Shown here in pieces: positions 46,911 through 55,296 of a DNA stretch of 64,000 bases. Positions within the stretch are counted from its first letter, which is position 1, and each line of letters begins with the position of its first letter. The stretch spans positions 124,001-188,000 of the forward strand of contig CACZWL010000001.1 of NCBI GenBank assembly GCA_902784865.1. Direction: 5' to 3'. The DNA comes from an uncultured Bacteroidota bacterium. Its GTDB lineage: Bacteria; Bacteroidota; Bacteroidia; Bacteroidales; P3. A program made the position numbers and the translations under genes. The notes under the pieces are model-generated. The model ran no database searches, was not told the DNA's origin, and saw nothing but the letters and a program-made list of their open reading frames with translations.

Positions 46911-49430
46911 CTACCGAAGTTCCACTATCGTAACGCCTACGCCGCCGAGTTCTATCTTCTCGGGGTGGAAGCTGCGCACCTCGCGGATGCCCTTCAACTC
47001 GCTGTGTATCACCTGCATCAGTATGCCGTTGCCCTTGCCGTGGAGTATGCGCACCTCTTTCTCGCTGAGGAGCGTGGCCTCGTCGAGGTATTTGTGCAGC
47101 TGGTCGAGCGCCTCTTCGGCGCGGTGGCCGCGCAGGTCGAGGGTGGTCTTGAAGTGGGCGCGCTTCTCGTTCATGTCGTCGTAGATCGAGGCGAAGCGCG
47201 AGGCGTTGTTCTGCTTCTGAACGGGTATCTTCTGCTTGGCGGTTCCGGTGAGGCGGTCGAGGGGTATGGTCATGCGCATCGAGTTGCTCTCCACCACGGC
47301 TTTCTTGCCTTTGATTTCCACCACCTCGCCGTAGGTCTCCTGCCCGTCGATGCGCACGATGCTGCCGACGCAAATAGCCTCACCCCCGTCCCCTCTCCCG
47401 TGGGAGAGGGGGGTAGTATGCATGGGGCTAGTTCCCCCCTCTCCCACGGGAGAGGGGTTGGGGGTGAGGCTTTTTTTGGCTTCCTCGAGCCTGGCGCGGG
47501 CCTGTTTGGTGGCCTCGCGCTCGGCTTGGGCGCTCTTGATGTCGCTGATGGTGCGCTCGACGGTGCGGTTGGCGCCCTCCAGTATCTGCTGCGCCTCCTT
47601 GCGCGCCGCGCTGACTATCTCGTGCTTGCGGCTCTCCAGGCGCTCGTTGAGCCGTTGGTATTTGGTCGTGACCTCGTTGAGGAATTCGTCGGCCACGCGC
47701 AGCTCCTCTTTCTGGCGCTCGATCTCCTTCTTGTCGAGCTCGAGCTGCTGCAGCTGGTGCTCGAAGTTGAGCTGTTCGCGCCCCACCATCTCGCCGGCGC
47801 GCTCGAGGATGTCCTTGGGGAAGCCGATGCTCTCGGCGATCTCGAAGGCGAAGCTCGAGCCGGGGTGCCCCACGTTGAGGCGGTAGAGCGGGCGCATGCG
47901 CTCGGTGTCGAACATCATGGCGCCGTTCACTATCTGCGGCATGCGGTCGGCCAGCAGCTTGAGGTCGGCGAAGTGGGTCGTCACCACGCCGTAGGCTCCG
48001 CGCTCGTAGAGCCGCTCGAGCACCGCCTCGGCTATGGCGCAGCCGCTGCGGGGCTCGGTGCCGCCGCCCAGCTCGTCCATCAGGAAGAGGGTGTCGCCGC
48101 CGGCCTCGGCCAGCAGGCGCTTCATGTTCTGCAGGTGCGAGGTGTAGGTGGAGAGGTCGTTGTCGATCGACTGCTGGTCGCCGATGTCGATGAATATCGA
48201 GCCGAAGAGGCCGCACTCCGACGTGGGCCGCAGCGGCACCGGCATGCCGCACTGCAGCATGTACTGTATCAGCCCCACGGCCTTGAGCAGCACCGACTTG
48301 CCGCCGGCATTGGGGCCGGAGATGATGAGGATCCTGGCAGCCTCACCCCCGGCCCCTCTCCTTTCTGGAGAGGGGAGTGAAGTGTGGAGTGTCAGGTCGA
48401 AGGGTACCACTTCGTTGGCGGTATCTGCTCCCCTCTCCTTCGAGGAGAGGGGTTGGGGGTGAGGCCGGAGGAGCAGCAATGGGTGCCGCGCCTCAAGCCA
48501 TTCGATGCGGGGCTCGGGGTGCAGGGTGGGCACGCAGGCGTTAAGTTCCACCGCCACGCGGGCCTTGGCGCGGAGGAAGTCCACGCGTGCCAGGAAGCGG
48601 TAGGCCTCCTCCAGCTGCGGCAGCAGGGGGCGCAGGCGCTCGCTGAAGGTGAGCAGTATGCGCTGCACCTCGTGGCGCTCGTCGAAGTCCAGCTCGCGCA
48701 GGTCGTTGCCCAGTTCCACCACCTCCTGCGGCTCCACGAAGGCCGTCTGGCGCGTGGCGCTCTCGTCCTGTATGAGGCCCCGAATGCGGCGGCGGTGGGT
48801 GGTGAGCAGGGGTATGACGGGGCGGCCGTCGCGGATGGTCACCTCGGCCCCTTCGGGAGCCCACCCCTCGCGCTTGGCGCGCGCCAGGGCGCTGTTCACC
48901 TGCGCCTCCACCTCGGCGGCCTTGCGCGCCTTGGTGCGCCGTATCTCGGCCAGCTGCGGCGACGCGTTGTCGTGCAGCTCGCCGTGGTCGTTGATGAGCT
49001 GCCCCAGCAGGCTGTTGATGACGTTCAGCTGCGAGCTCTTGCCGCCGTAGCCCAGCTCCACCTCGACGGCCATGTCGCGCAGCGCCGTGTATTGCTGGTG
49101 CTCCTCGGCGGTGAGGAAGAGGTAGCATTCGCGGATGGTGCGCAGGGAGAGTTTGTGGTCGAACAGGGCTTCGAGGGGGATGAAGGTGTTGCCCACGCGC
49201 AGATGGACGAGGGTGGGGGTGAGGTCGATGAAGTCCTGCTGGGGGAATTCACTCTCCATGAGGACAATCTGGCGCATCTCCTCGGTCAGTTGCAGCTCGT
49301 GGCTGAGCGCGGTGTGGTCGGTCGTGAAGGCCATCTCGTCGGCCATGCGGGTGGCGAGGGCGTTGGTGGTCTGCTCGGCCACCATCTGGCGTATGCGGTC
49401 GAAGCCAAGCTTCTGTTCTATATTGTCCAT
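46911..49430 (-). CDS. mutS2: MutS2 endonuclease / ribosome-rescue ATPase
   Basis: 839 aa. N-terminal MutS core and clamp (1-310), ATPase domain with GPNAGGKS Walker A (about 370-377), LFLMDELGGGTEPRSG Walker B and LLTTHF-like region, coiled coil (about 510-640), and a C-terminal Smr domain beginning LDLRGHRAEEALDQLHKYLD with HGKGNG. It suppresses recombination or rescues collided ribosomes, depending on species. Two palindromic double elements are inserted: residues about 322-363, ending roughly seven residues before the P-loop, and 653-684. All motifs are intact. It directly follows the amidase gene. Confidence 0.94.
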   Translation of the reverse strand: MDNIEQKLGFDRIRQMVAEQTTNALATRMADEMAFTTDHTALSHELQLTEEMRQIVLMESEFPQQDFIDLTPTLVHLRVGNTFIPLEALFDHKLSLRTIRECYLFLTAEEHQQYTALRDMAVEVELGYGGKSSQLNVINSLLGQLINDHGELHDNASPQLAEIRRTKARKAAEVEAQVNSALARAKREGWAPEGAEVTIRDGRPVIPLLTTHRRRIRGLIQDESATRQTAFVEPQEVVELGNDLRELDFDERHEVQRILLTFSERLRPLLPQLEEAYRFLARVDFLRAKARVAVELNACVPTLHPEPRIEWLEARHPLLLLRPHPQPLSSKERGADTANEVVPFDLTLHTSLPSPERRGAGGEAARILIISGPNAGGKSVLLKAVGLIQYMLQCGMPVPLRPTSECGLFGSIFIDIGDQQSIDNDLSTYTSHLQNMKRLLAEAGGDTLFLMDELGGGTEPRSGCAIAEAVLERLYERGAYGVVTTHFADLKLLADRMPQIVNGAMMFDTERMRPLYRLNVGHPGSSFAFEIAESIGFPKDILERAGEMVGREQLNFEHQLQQLELDKKEIERQKEELRVADEFLNEVTTKYQRLNERLESRKHEIVSAARKEAQQILEGANRTVERTISDIKSAQAEREATKQARARLEEAKKSLTPNPSPVGEGGTSPMHTTPLSHGRGDGGEAICVGSIVRIDGQETYGEVVEIKGKKAVVESNSMRMTIPLDRLTGTAKQKIPVQKQNNASRFASIYDDMNEKRAHFKTTLDLRGHRAEEALDQLHKYLDEATLLSEKEVRILHGKGNGILMQVIHSELKGIREVRSFHPEKIELGGVGVTIVELR
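47377..47470. repeat. Double palindromic element inside mutS2 (C-terminal copy)
   Basis: 94 bp bounded by terminal inverted repeats GCCTCACCCCC (47377-47387) and GGGGGTGAGGC (47460-47470), each next to a CCCCTCTCC / GGAGAGGGG hairpin. Confidence 0.9.
48340..48465. repeat. Double palindromic element inside mutS2 (N-terminal copy)
   Basis: 126 bp bounded by GCCTCACCCCC (48340-48350) and GGGGGTGAGGC (48455-48465), two hairpins and a longer central spacer that codes for DTANEVVPFDLTLHTS. Confidence 0.9.
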
Positions 49431-50168
49431 TTAATCGAAGTCAAGGTAAAAAGGCCACTTCTGGCGGAAGGCGTCGAGGCGCCCTTTGTCGAGCGTGGCG
49501 GTAATGAGGTCGTCGGCGGGGGTGAGGGCGTGGCCTTTGTAGTCGACGACGGCGCTGTCGCCGCAGTACTCGCCGCCGTGGCCGTCGAGGCCCGTGCGGT
49601 TGCATCCGGCCACGTAGCAGAGGTTCTCTATGGCGCGGGCCTTGAGTAGGGTCGTCCATGCCTCGCGGCGGCTGGCAGGCCAGTTGGCGCAGAGGAGCAG
49701 CAGGTCGTAGTCGAGGTTGTCGTTGCGCAGCCATTTTGGGAAGCGCAGGTCGTAGCACACCGCCGGCCGTATGCGCCAGCCCTTGTATTCGAAGGTCGTG
49801 CGCTCGGTGCCGCGGCTGATCTGGTCGGCCTCGCCGCTGACGCGGAAGAGGTGTGCCTTGTCGTAGGTGCCGTATTCGCCGTTGGGGAAGACCCAATGTA
49901 GGCGGTTGTAGCAGCGGTCGTGTTCTTTCACAATCCATGTGCCAGCCAGCAGCACGCCGTGCTGCGCCGCCATGCGCCGCGCCCATTGCAGGGTGGGGCC
50001 GTCGGGAGCCTCGGCCAGCGCGGCCATGTGGTCGCCGAAGCCGGTGGTGAAGGTCTCGGGCACCACGAATATGTCGCAGCGGCACCCCTCCATCGCTTGC
50101 TCCACGCGGTGGCGGTTCTCCTCGGGCTGCGCCCATTGGATGTCGTGTTGATATAGGGTTATGACCAT
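49431..50168 (-). CDS. Carbon-nitrogen hydrolase (nitrilase superfamily, omega-amidase-like)
   Basis: 245 aa, cytosolic. The Glu-Lys-Cys triad is present: VVPETFTTGF (Glu), YDKAHLFRVSGE (Lys) and PAVCYDLRFPKW (Cys). The sequence fits the YafV/Nit2 branch that deaminates alpha-ketoglutaramate or ketosuccinamate in metabolite repair. Its start overlaps the end of ribF by 10 bp, and mutS2 starts directly at its stop, so it is part of the minus-strand operon 53376 to 46911. Confidence 0.88.
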   Translation of the reverse strand: MVITLYQHDIQWAQPEENRHRVEQAMEGCRCDIFVVPETFTTGFGDHMAALAEAPDGPTLQWARRMAAQHGVLLAGTWIVKEHDRCYNRLHWVFPNGEYGTYDKAHLFRVSGEADQISRGTERTTFEYKGWRIRPAVCYDLRFPKWLRNDNLDYDLLLLCANWPASRREAWTTLLKARAIENLCYVAGCNRTGLDGHGGEYCGDSAVVDYKGHALTPADDLITATLDKGRLDAFRQKWPFYLDFD

Positions 50169-51076
50169 TGGCGTGTCTGTTCTAGGTCGTCGGCCAGCTG
50201 TGCCTGCAGCGCCTCGGGGCTGTCGAAGCGGCGGGTGTCGCGCAGGCGGTGCAGGAATTCCACTTGCACCTCCTTGCCGTAGAGGTCGCCGCTGTAGTCC
50301 AGCAGGTGCACCTCCAGCATGCGCTGCCCGATGCCGTAGGTGGGGGCTGCGCCGAGGTTGGCCATGCCGATGTGCCGCAGGCGCGAGGTCGGCGAGCCAA
50401 TACGCACCACGTAGACCCCCTCTTTGGGCAGGGTCTTGCGGCTGGCGGTGAGGTCGACGTTGGCCGTGGGGAAGCCCAGCGTGTGGCCCACGCCGCGGCC
50501 GTGCTCCACGGTGCCGCCGATGCTGTAGGGACGGCCGAGCAGGGTGGCGGCCTCCTCGACGTTGCCTTCGGCGAGTGCGCGTCGTATGCGCGAGGAGCTC
50601 ACCGGCTCGCCCTCCAGCAGGAAGGGCAGGCCGTGCTTGAGCATGATGCCCAGCTCGTCGGCCAGTTGCGGCAGTGCGGCGAAATCGTCGTCCTGTTTTG
50701 ATCCGAAGCGTCCGTCGTAGCCCAGCAGGAGGGTGCGCATGCGCAGCTCGTTGTGCAGCAGGCGCGTCAGCTGGCAGGCCGTCATCCGCGCCACCTCTTC
50801 GGTGAAGGGCATCACGGCCACGTATTTCACCCCCGCGTCGAGCAGCAGGCCGATGTGCTCGCGCTCTTCGTCGAGCCAGTCTTCGCTGCCGCGGCGGCCG
50901 AGGACGAAGGAGGGGTGCGAGGTGAGGGTGACGGCCAGCGGCGCGCCGCCTTCGAGCTGCCGCAGCAGGGCGCGGTGGCCGCGGTGCACGCCGTCGAAGA
51001 CGCCCAGCGTGACGGCGGTGTCTTCCTTGACCTTCTTGATGGGGCCGCTGTGGGTATAGAGGCTGAAGAGGCTCAT
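50159..51076 (-). CDS. ribF: Bifunctional riboflavin kinase / FAD synthetase
   Basis: 305 aa from MSLFSLYTHSG. FMN adenylyltransferase domain (1-180) with LGVFDGVHRGHRALL and SSSRIRRALAEGNVEEA; riboflavin kinase domain (185-305) with GRGVGHTLGFPTANV and the PKEGVYVVRI segment. It makes FMN and FAD, needed by the flavoproteins here. It overlaps the outer-membrane protein gene by 4 bp and the amidase by 10 bp. A longer frame through the upstream gene is a shadow. Confidence 0.94.
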   Translation of the reverse strand: MSLFSLYTHSGPIKKVKEDTAVTLGVFDGVHRGHRALLRQLEGGAPLAVTLTSHPSFVLGRRGSEDWLDEEREHIGLLLDAGVKYVAVMPFTEEVARMTACQLTRLLHNELRMRTLLLGYDGRFGSKQDDDFAALPQLADELGIMLKHGLPFLLEGEPVSSSRIRRALAEGNVEEAATLLGRPYSIGGTVEHGRGVGHTLGFPTANVDLTASRKTLPKEGVYVVRIGSPTSRLRHIGMANLGAAPTYGIGQRMLEVHLLDYSGDLYGKEVQVEFLHRLRDTRRFDSPEALQAQLADDLEQTRQWS

Positions 51077-52257
51077 CGCAGCAGGGGCAGGGTGGGGTTG
51101 AGTTTCACATGCACGCCGAATCCCACCATCAGCTTCGAGCCACGGTCTTCGTCGACCCAGTCTTTCCAGTGGATGGTGTAGGGGAAGTAGTTCACCAGGT
51201 CGGCCTCCAGCACCACGGTGCATGCCTTGAAGTGGCGCCACGTGTAGTCCACGCCTACGGTCAGCGCGCGGTTGTCGTAGACGCTTAAGGTTGTGTGGTT
51301 GAGCGAGGTGTTGGAGTAGATGGGGTGTCCCAGCAGGGGCACGTAGCCGGTGCCGTGCCAGTAGTTGACCAGCAGGCCGGCGTCGCCGTAGCGCACCCGC
51401 AGGGTGGGGGAGAAGCCGTGGCCGCTCTCGAAGGGTATCGTGCTGTCGCGCTGCTGGCTGAAGCCCAGCACCAGCATCTCCAGGTCGGCGCCGAAGGGGC
51501 CGTCGTTGTAGCTGGCGCCCAGGCCGGCGCCGAAGTTCATCTTGTTGTTGGTGCGCAGCCTGACTTTCAGGCCCTCGCCGCCCGTGTGGGTGGCCAGGCC
51601 GTAGAGCGGCAGGTAGAACGTCCAAGGGCCTTTGCTGTACCGCACCTTCACCGAGGCGCCGGTGTAGAACCGCTCCTGCTGGCGACTTTGGCTGAAGATG
51701 AATTCGTTCCAGTTGGCCCACAGGTCGGCCGAAATCCACGGCCGTTCCACCAGCAGCTGCGCACCGGCTTCGGGGTCGGCGGCGTAGCGTAGCTCGGGGT
51801 TGTAGAGCGGGCGCGGCATCTGGTGCCCCTCGTTGTTCTCCACGCTGCCCAGTATGAGGCTCACGCCTTCGAGGAAGTCGACCCGCGCCTGCACCCACGG
51901 CAGGATGTGCACCGGGCGCATGTCGTCGCTCTCTTCCGGCAGGGCCGAGACGTAGGTCACCGAGGCCGGATAGCCGTGGGCGCCCCAGTAGTTGAGCCAG
52001 TGCGCGCCGACCGACAGGCGTAAGCGGGGTTCGACCTGCCACACCAGCTTGGGCCTCATGTAGAAGCCCGGCAGCGTGTAGCCGTCCATGCGGTTGCTCC
52101 CGTACTCGTTGTTGCGGAAGAAGTGGTGGTTCTCAATCTCGAGCCGCAGGCGGCAGCTGTCCTGGGCGCATGCGGAATTGGAAATTGGAAATTGAAAATT
52201 GAAAATGGAGCTGGCCGCTACCAGCAGTAGTAGAATCCTGATCTTAGTGCTTGTCAT
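51073..52257 (-). CDS. Outer-membrane beta-barrel protein of unknown function
   Basis: 394 aa. A signal-like hydrophobic N-terminus (MTSTKIRILLLLVAASS) is followed by IFNFQFPISNSACAQ, encoded by 7-bp AT-rich repeats at 52174-52206; the repeat appears to have lengthened the signal region just before the likely cleavage after CAQ. The mature part has many amphipathic strands and aromatic girdle residues and looks like a 12-16 strand barrel (RLSVGAHWLNYWGAHGYP, FGADLEMLVLGFSQQ). No named family. It lies between the TlpA-like lipoprotein and ribF. Confidence 0.75.
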   Translation of the reverse strand: MTSTKIRILLLLVAASSIFNFQFPISNSACAQDSCRLRLEIENHHFFRNNEYGSNRMDGYTLPGFYMRPKLVWQVEPRLRLSVGAHWLNYWGAHGYPASVTYVSALPEESDDMRPVHILPWVQARVDFLEGVSLILGSVENNEGHQMPRPLYNPELRYAADPEAGAQLLVERPWISADLWANWNEFIFSQSRQQERFYTGASVKVRYSKGPWTFYLPLYGLATHTGGEGLKVRLRTNNKMNFGAGLGASYNDGPFGADLEMLVLGFSQQRDSTIPFESGHGFSPTLRVRYGDAGLLVNYWHGTGYVPLLGHPIYSNTSLNHTTLSVYDNRALTVGVDYTWRHFKACTVVLEADLVNYFPYTIHWKDWVDEDRGSKLMVGFGVHVKLNPTLPLLR

Positions 52258-52275
52258 GTTTCAATTTTCAATTTT
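52174..52275. repeat. 7-bp AT-rich repeat arrays at the start of the outer-membrane protein gene
   Basis: GAAATTG / GAAAATT units at 52174-52206 inside the coding region, and TCAATTT units at 52259-52275 in the gap before the ATG. Same unit as in the NSS transporter at 16982. Confidence 0.8.
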
Positions 52276-52281
52276 CGATAT

Positions 52282-53376
52282 TTATTTTTTCAGAGCCTCG
52301 ACGATGGCCTCCTCGATGGCTGCGCCACGCAGGTCGCGGGCCAGGATGGTGCCGTCGCGGCCGATGAGCAGTATCTGCGGAATGCCGCTGACGCCGTAGG
52401 CCGTGGTGGCCGTGCGGGTGCTGTCGACCAGCTGCGGGTACTCGATGCCCAGGTCGGCCATGGCTTTCTGGTGCGCGGCTTCGCGCATGGCACGGTCGCC
52501 GCGCTCCCACACGTTCAGGCCCACAATCACCAGGCCTTGGCCTTTATACTTCTTCCACAGCGGCACCAGATTGTCCTTGATTTCGTTGCGGCAGGGGCCG
52601 CACCACGAGGCCCAGAAGTCGACCAGCGCCACCTTGCCGTCGATGATGTCGCTCAGTTTGCCGTCCACACCCTGCACATCGGTGTAGCGCTTGCCCACCG
52701 AGGTGGCGTTGACGGCGCTCAGCTGCGCCAGCTTCTCCTGCAGCGGCTTGTGGTTCTTCACCCGCGGCGAGGCGTCGGCAAGGAGGCTGTCGAGCTGTTC
52801 GTAGTTGAAGTCGCCCACCTGGGCGATGCTCTCCATGGCCATGGCGCCCAGCAGGTTGTTGCCATTCGAGCGGTAGAGGTGCCAGCAGGCCTCCAGTATG
52901 CGCTTGTTGCTCACCTCCTGCAGGCTGTCGAGCACACGCTCGGCAGCGGCGCGCGTGGCGGCGTCGGGCGCGTTGTAGTACATCGGCAGGTGGATCTGCA
53001 TCTCGGCCTCAATGTCGCTCATGTCGAGCAGCGTGTTCATGGCCTGCAGGCTGTCGTTCAGCGGCGTGCCGCCAATCTCGCCCGGCGAGACGCTGATGAC
53101 GCCCGGCTCGACGATGAACTGCTGGTTGAAGGCCTCGGTGGCCACCACGCCGATCCACTCCTCGTCGACCGTGCCGCTGAACACGAAGCGGCCGCCCGTG
53201 ATGGTCACACTGTCCACTGCCGCGTCAGGGTTGGCGAGGTTCACCAGGTAGGCCGTCGTGCCGTCGAGCGAATCGCCCCCGAGGTCGCCGTGGATAGTGA
53301 ATTGATTCTTGCCCGAGCAGGCTCCCAGTATAGCCATAACAGCCACACTATAAACAATTTGCGTAAGTTTTTTCAT
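52282..53376 (-). CDS. TlpA/AhpC-TSA thioredoxin-like lipoprotein
   Basis: 364 aa from MKKLTQIVYSVAVMAILGAC (lipobox Cys20). An N-terminal DUF4369-type beta domain (about 25-120), a helical middle, and a C-terminal thioredoxin fold (about 235-364) with DFWASWCGPCRNEIKDN (CxxC) and the cis-Pro GVSGIPQILLIGRDG. Periplasmic disulfide reductases of this layout are abundant in Bacteroidetes. First gene of the operon down to mutS2, with a -7 element at 53402-53409. Confidence 0.9.
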   Translation of the reverse strand: MKKLTQIVYSVAVMAILGACSGKNQFTIHGDLGGDSLDGTTAYLVNLANPDAAVDSVTITGGRFVFSGTVDEEWIGVVATEAFNQQFIVEPGVISVSPGEIGGTPLNDSLQAMNTLLDMSDIEAEMQIHLPMYYNAPDAATRAAAERVLDSLQEVSNKRILEACWHLYRSNGNNLLGAMAMESIAQVGDFNYEQLDSLLADASPRVKNHKPLQEKLAQLSAVNATSVGKRYTDVQGVDGKLSDIIDGKVALVDFWASWCGPCRNEIKDNLVPLWKKYKGQGLVIVGLNVWERGDRAMREAAHQKAMADLGIEYPQLVDSTRTATTAYGVSGIPQILLIGRDGTILARDLRGAAIEEAIVEALKK

Positions 53377-53401
53377 TTCTTTTACTATATTATTTAATGT
53401 G

Positions 53402-53409
53402 CAAAGATA
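53402..53409 (-). promoter_or_regulatory. -7 element of the TlpA-to-mutS2 operon
   Basis: Minus-strand TATCTTTG followed by CACATT, 26 bp before the ATG at 53376. Confidence 0.65.
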
Positions 53410-53749
53410 CAAAAAAAAGATAACATGCCGCCAGAATGTTGCCCCGCTGCCTGGGTCCGCCGCCCCCTCTTCCCGGGTCCGCCGCCCCCTCAGCCCGGGT
53501 CCGCCAACCCCGACCCACACCGCCGAAACCACCCCCGCGGCACCCCACCCCCTTCCAGACACCTGCCAAGTAAAAACCTGAGCAAAACCTATAACCTGTT
53601 AAGTGCTGACAATCAGCCGTTTGCAAACCTGCAAAATTGCCCCTTTTTTGCAAAAACAATCCACTTTTTTGCGAAAAACGTTTCTCGCTGAAAACCAGCG
53701 TTTAACGCTAAAAGTGCATATTTTTTCTCTCCATGTCGGAAAAAAGTCG

Positions 53750-53757
53750 TATCTTTG
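53750..53757 (+). promoter_or_regulatory. -7 element of guaB
   Basis: TATCTTTG followed by CAAATT, 57 bp before the ATG; a T-rich block about 24 bp upstream may serve as -33. Confidence 0.65.
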
Positions 53758-53813
53758 CAAATTAAATTTTTTAGAATAATCATAATAAATAACATAAAAT
53801 AACAAAGCGCAAT

Positions 53814-55286
53814 ATGTTTACAGACACCACCAAATTCATCGGCGAAGGCCTCACTTACGACGACGTGCTGCTCGTCCCCGCCTACAGCGAAATCCTTCCC
53901 CGCGAGGTAACCGTAGCCTCGCGCTTCTCGAAAAACATCTTGCTCAACACACCCCTCGTCTCCGCCGCCATGGACACCGTCACCGAGGCCGCCATGGCCA
54001 TCGGCATGGCCCAGGAAGGCGGCATCGGTGTGCTGCACAAAAACATGACCATCGAGCGTCAGGCCAACGAGGTGAAAAAGGTGAAACGCGCCGAAAACGG
54101 CATGATAATCGACCCCATCACCCTCTCGCGCGACGCCAAGGTCAAGGACGCCCTGCAGCTCATGGCCGAATACGGCATCGGCGGTATCCCCATCGTCGAC
54201 GACAGCCGCATGCTCATCGGCATGGTCACCAACCGCGACCTCCGCTTCGAGCGCGACCCCGAGCGCCCCCTGAGCGAAATCATGATCACCGACCTCATCA
54301 CCACGCACGAAGGCACCACCTTCGCCGAGGCCACCGAGATCCTCCAGCAGCACAAGATAGAGAAACTCCCCGTCGTCAACGCCCAAGGCCAGTTCGTCGG
54401 CCTCATCACCTACCGCGACATCATCAAGACCAAGGAGCGTCCCAACGCCTGCAAGGACAGCAACGGCCGCCTCCGCGTGGCCGCCGGTGTCGGCATCACG
54501 CCCGACATGATGGACCGCGTCGACGCCCTCGTCCGCGCCGGCGCCGACGCCATCGTCATCGACACCGCACACGGCCACTCCGTCCGCGTCGTCGAGGCCC
54601 TCAAGGAGGTCAAAGCCAAGTACAAGACTATCGACGTCGTGGTCGGCAACATAGCCACCGGCGAGGCCGCCCTCATGCTTGCCGAAGCAGGCGCCGACGC
54701 CATCAAGGTCGGCATAGGCCCCGGCTCCATCTGCTCCACGCGCATCGTCGCCGGCATCGGCGTCCCGCAGCTCACCGCCATCTGCGAAGTCTGCGGCGCC
54801 CTCAAGCAGGGCGGTTTCGACGTGCCCGTCATCGCCGACGGCGGCATACGCTACAGCGGCGACATTGTCAAGGCCCTCGCCGCAGGCGCCAGCTCCGTCA
54901 TGGTCGGCTCGCTCGTCGCAGGCGTCGAGGAAGCCCCCGGTGAAACCATCATCTTCGAAGGCCGCAAGTTCAAGTCCTACCGCGGCATGGGCTCGCTCGA
55001 GGCCATGCAGAGCGGCTCCAAGGACCGCTACTTCCAGGACAAAGAGACCGACGTCAAGAAGCTCGTCCCCGAAGGCGTCGTCGGCCGCGTCCCCTACAAG
55101 GGCACCCTCGGCGAGGTCCTCTACCAGATGGTCGGCGGCCTCAAGGCCGGTATGGGCTACACAGGCAGCCGCACCATAGGCGACCTCCAGAAGGCCAAGT
55201 TCATCCGCATCACCGATGCCGGCCGCACCGAGAGCCATCCGCACGACATCGCCATCACCCGCGAAGCACCCAACTATTCCAGATAA
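53814..55286 (+). CDS. guaB: IMP dehydrogenase
   Basis: 490 aa. [20 protein letters not shown] at the N-terminus, two CBS domains (about 95-210), the catalytic loop [15 protein letters not shown] with the nucleophilic Cys, and [10 protein letters not shown] near the C-terminus. It oxidises IMP to XMP, the committed step of GTP synthesis. Followed at 10 bp by a run of three folding-factor genes, an order usual in Bacteroidales. Confidence 0.97.
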   Translation: MFTDTTKFIGEGLTYDDVLLVPAYSEILPREVTVASRFSKNILLNTPLVSAAMDTVTEAAMAIGMAQEGGIGVLHKNMTIERQANEVKKVKRAENGMIIDPITLSRDAKVKDALQLMAEYGIGGIPIVDDSRMLIGMVTNRDLRFERDPERPLSEIMITDLITTHEGTTFAEATEILQQHKIEKLPVVNAQGQFVGLITYRDIIKTKERPNACKDSNGRLRVAAGVGITPDMMDRVDALVRAGADAIVIDTAHGHSVRVVEALKEVKAKYKTIDVVVGNIATGEAALMLAEAGADAIKVGIGPGSICSTRIVAGIGVPQLTAICEVCGALKQGGFDVPVIADGGIRYSGDIVKALAAGASSVMVGSLVAGVEEAPGETIIFEGRKFKSYRGMGSLEAMQSGSKDRYFQDKETDVKKLVPEGVVGRVPYKGTLGEVLYQMVGGLKAGMGYTGSRTIGDLQKAKFIRITDAGRTESHPHDIAITREAPNYSR

Positions 55287-55296
55287 CACCGTCCCA

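Larger units (their letters stand above)
53377..53813. other. Divergent intergenic region with two promoters and GGGTCCGCC repeats
   Basis: Minus -7 element TATCTTTG at 53402-53409 (thioredoxin-like gene). Then GGGTCCGCC at 53453, 53474 and 53497 separated by C-rich tracts, a low-complexity stretch to about 53560, and the guaB promoter at 53750. No ORF is credible. Confidence 0.65.

Noticed and set aside
32595-48465. Palindromic repeats considered as intrinsic terminators
   Set aside because: Most lie inside intact coding regions, have no T-run, and carry a conserved GGGGGTGAGGC tail unrelated to termination.
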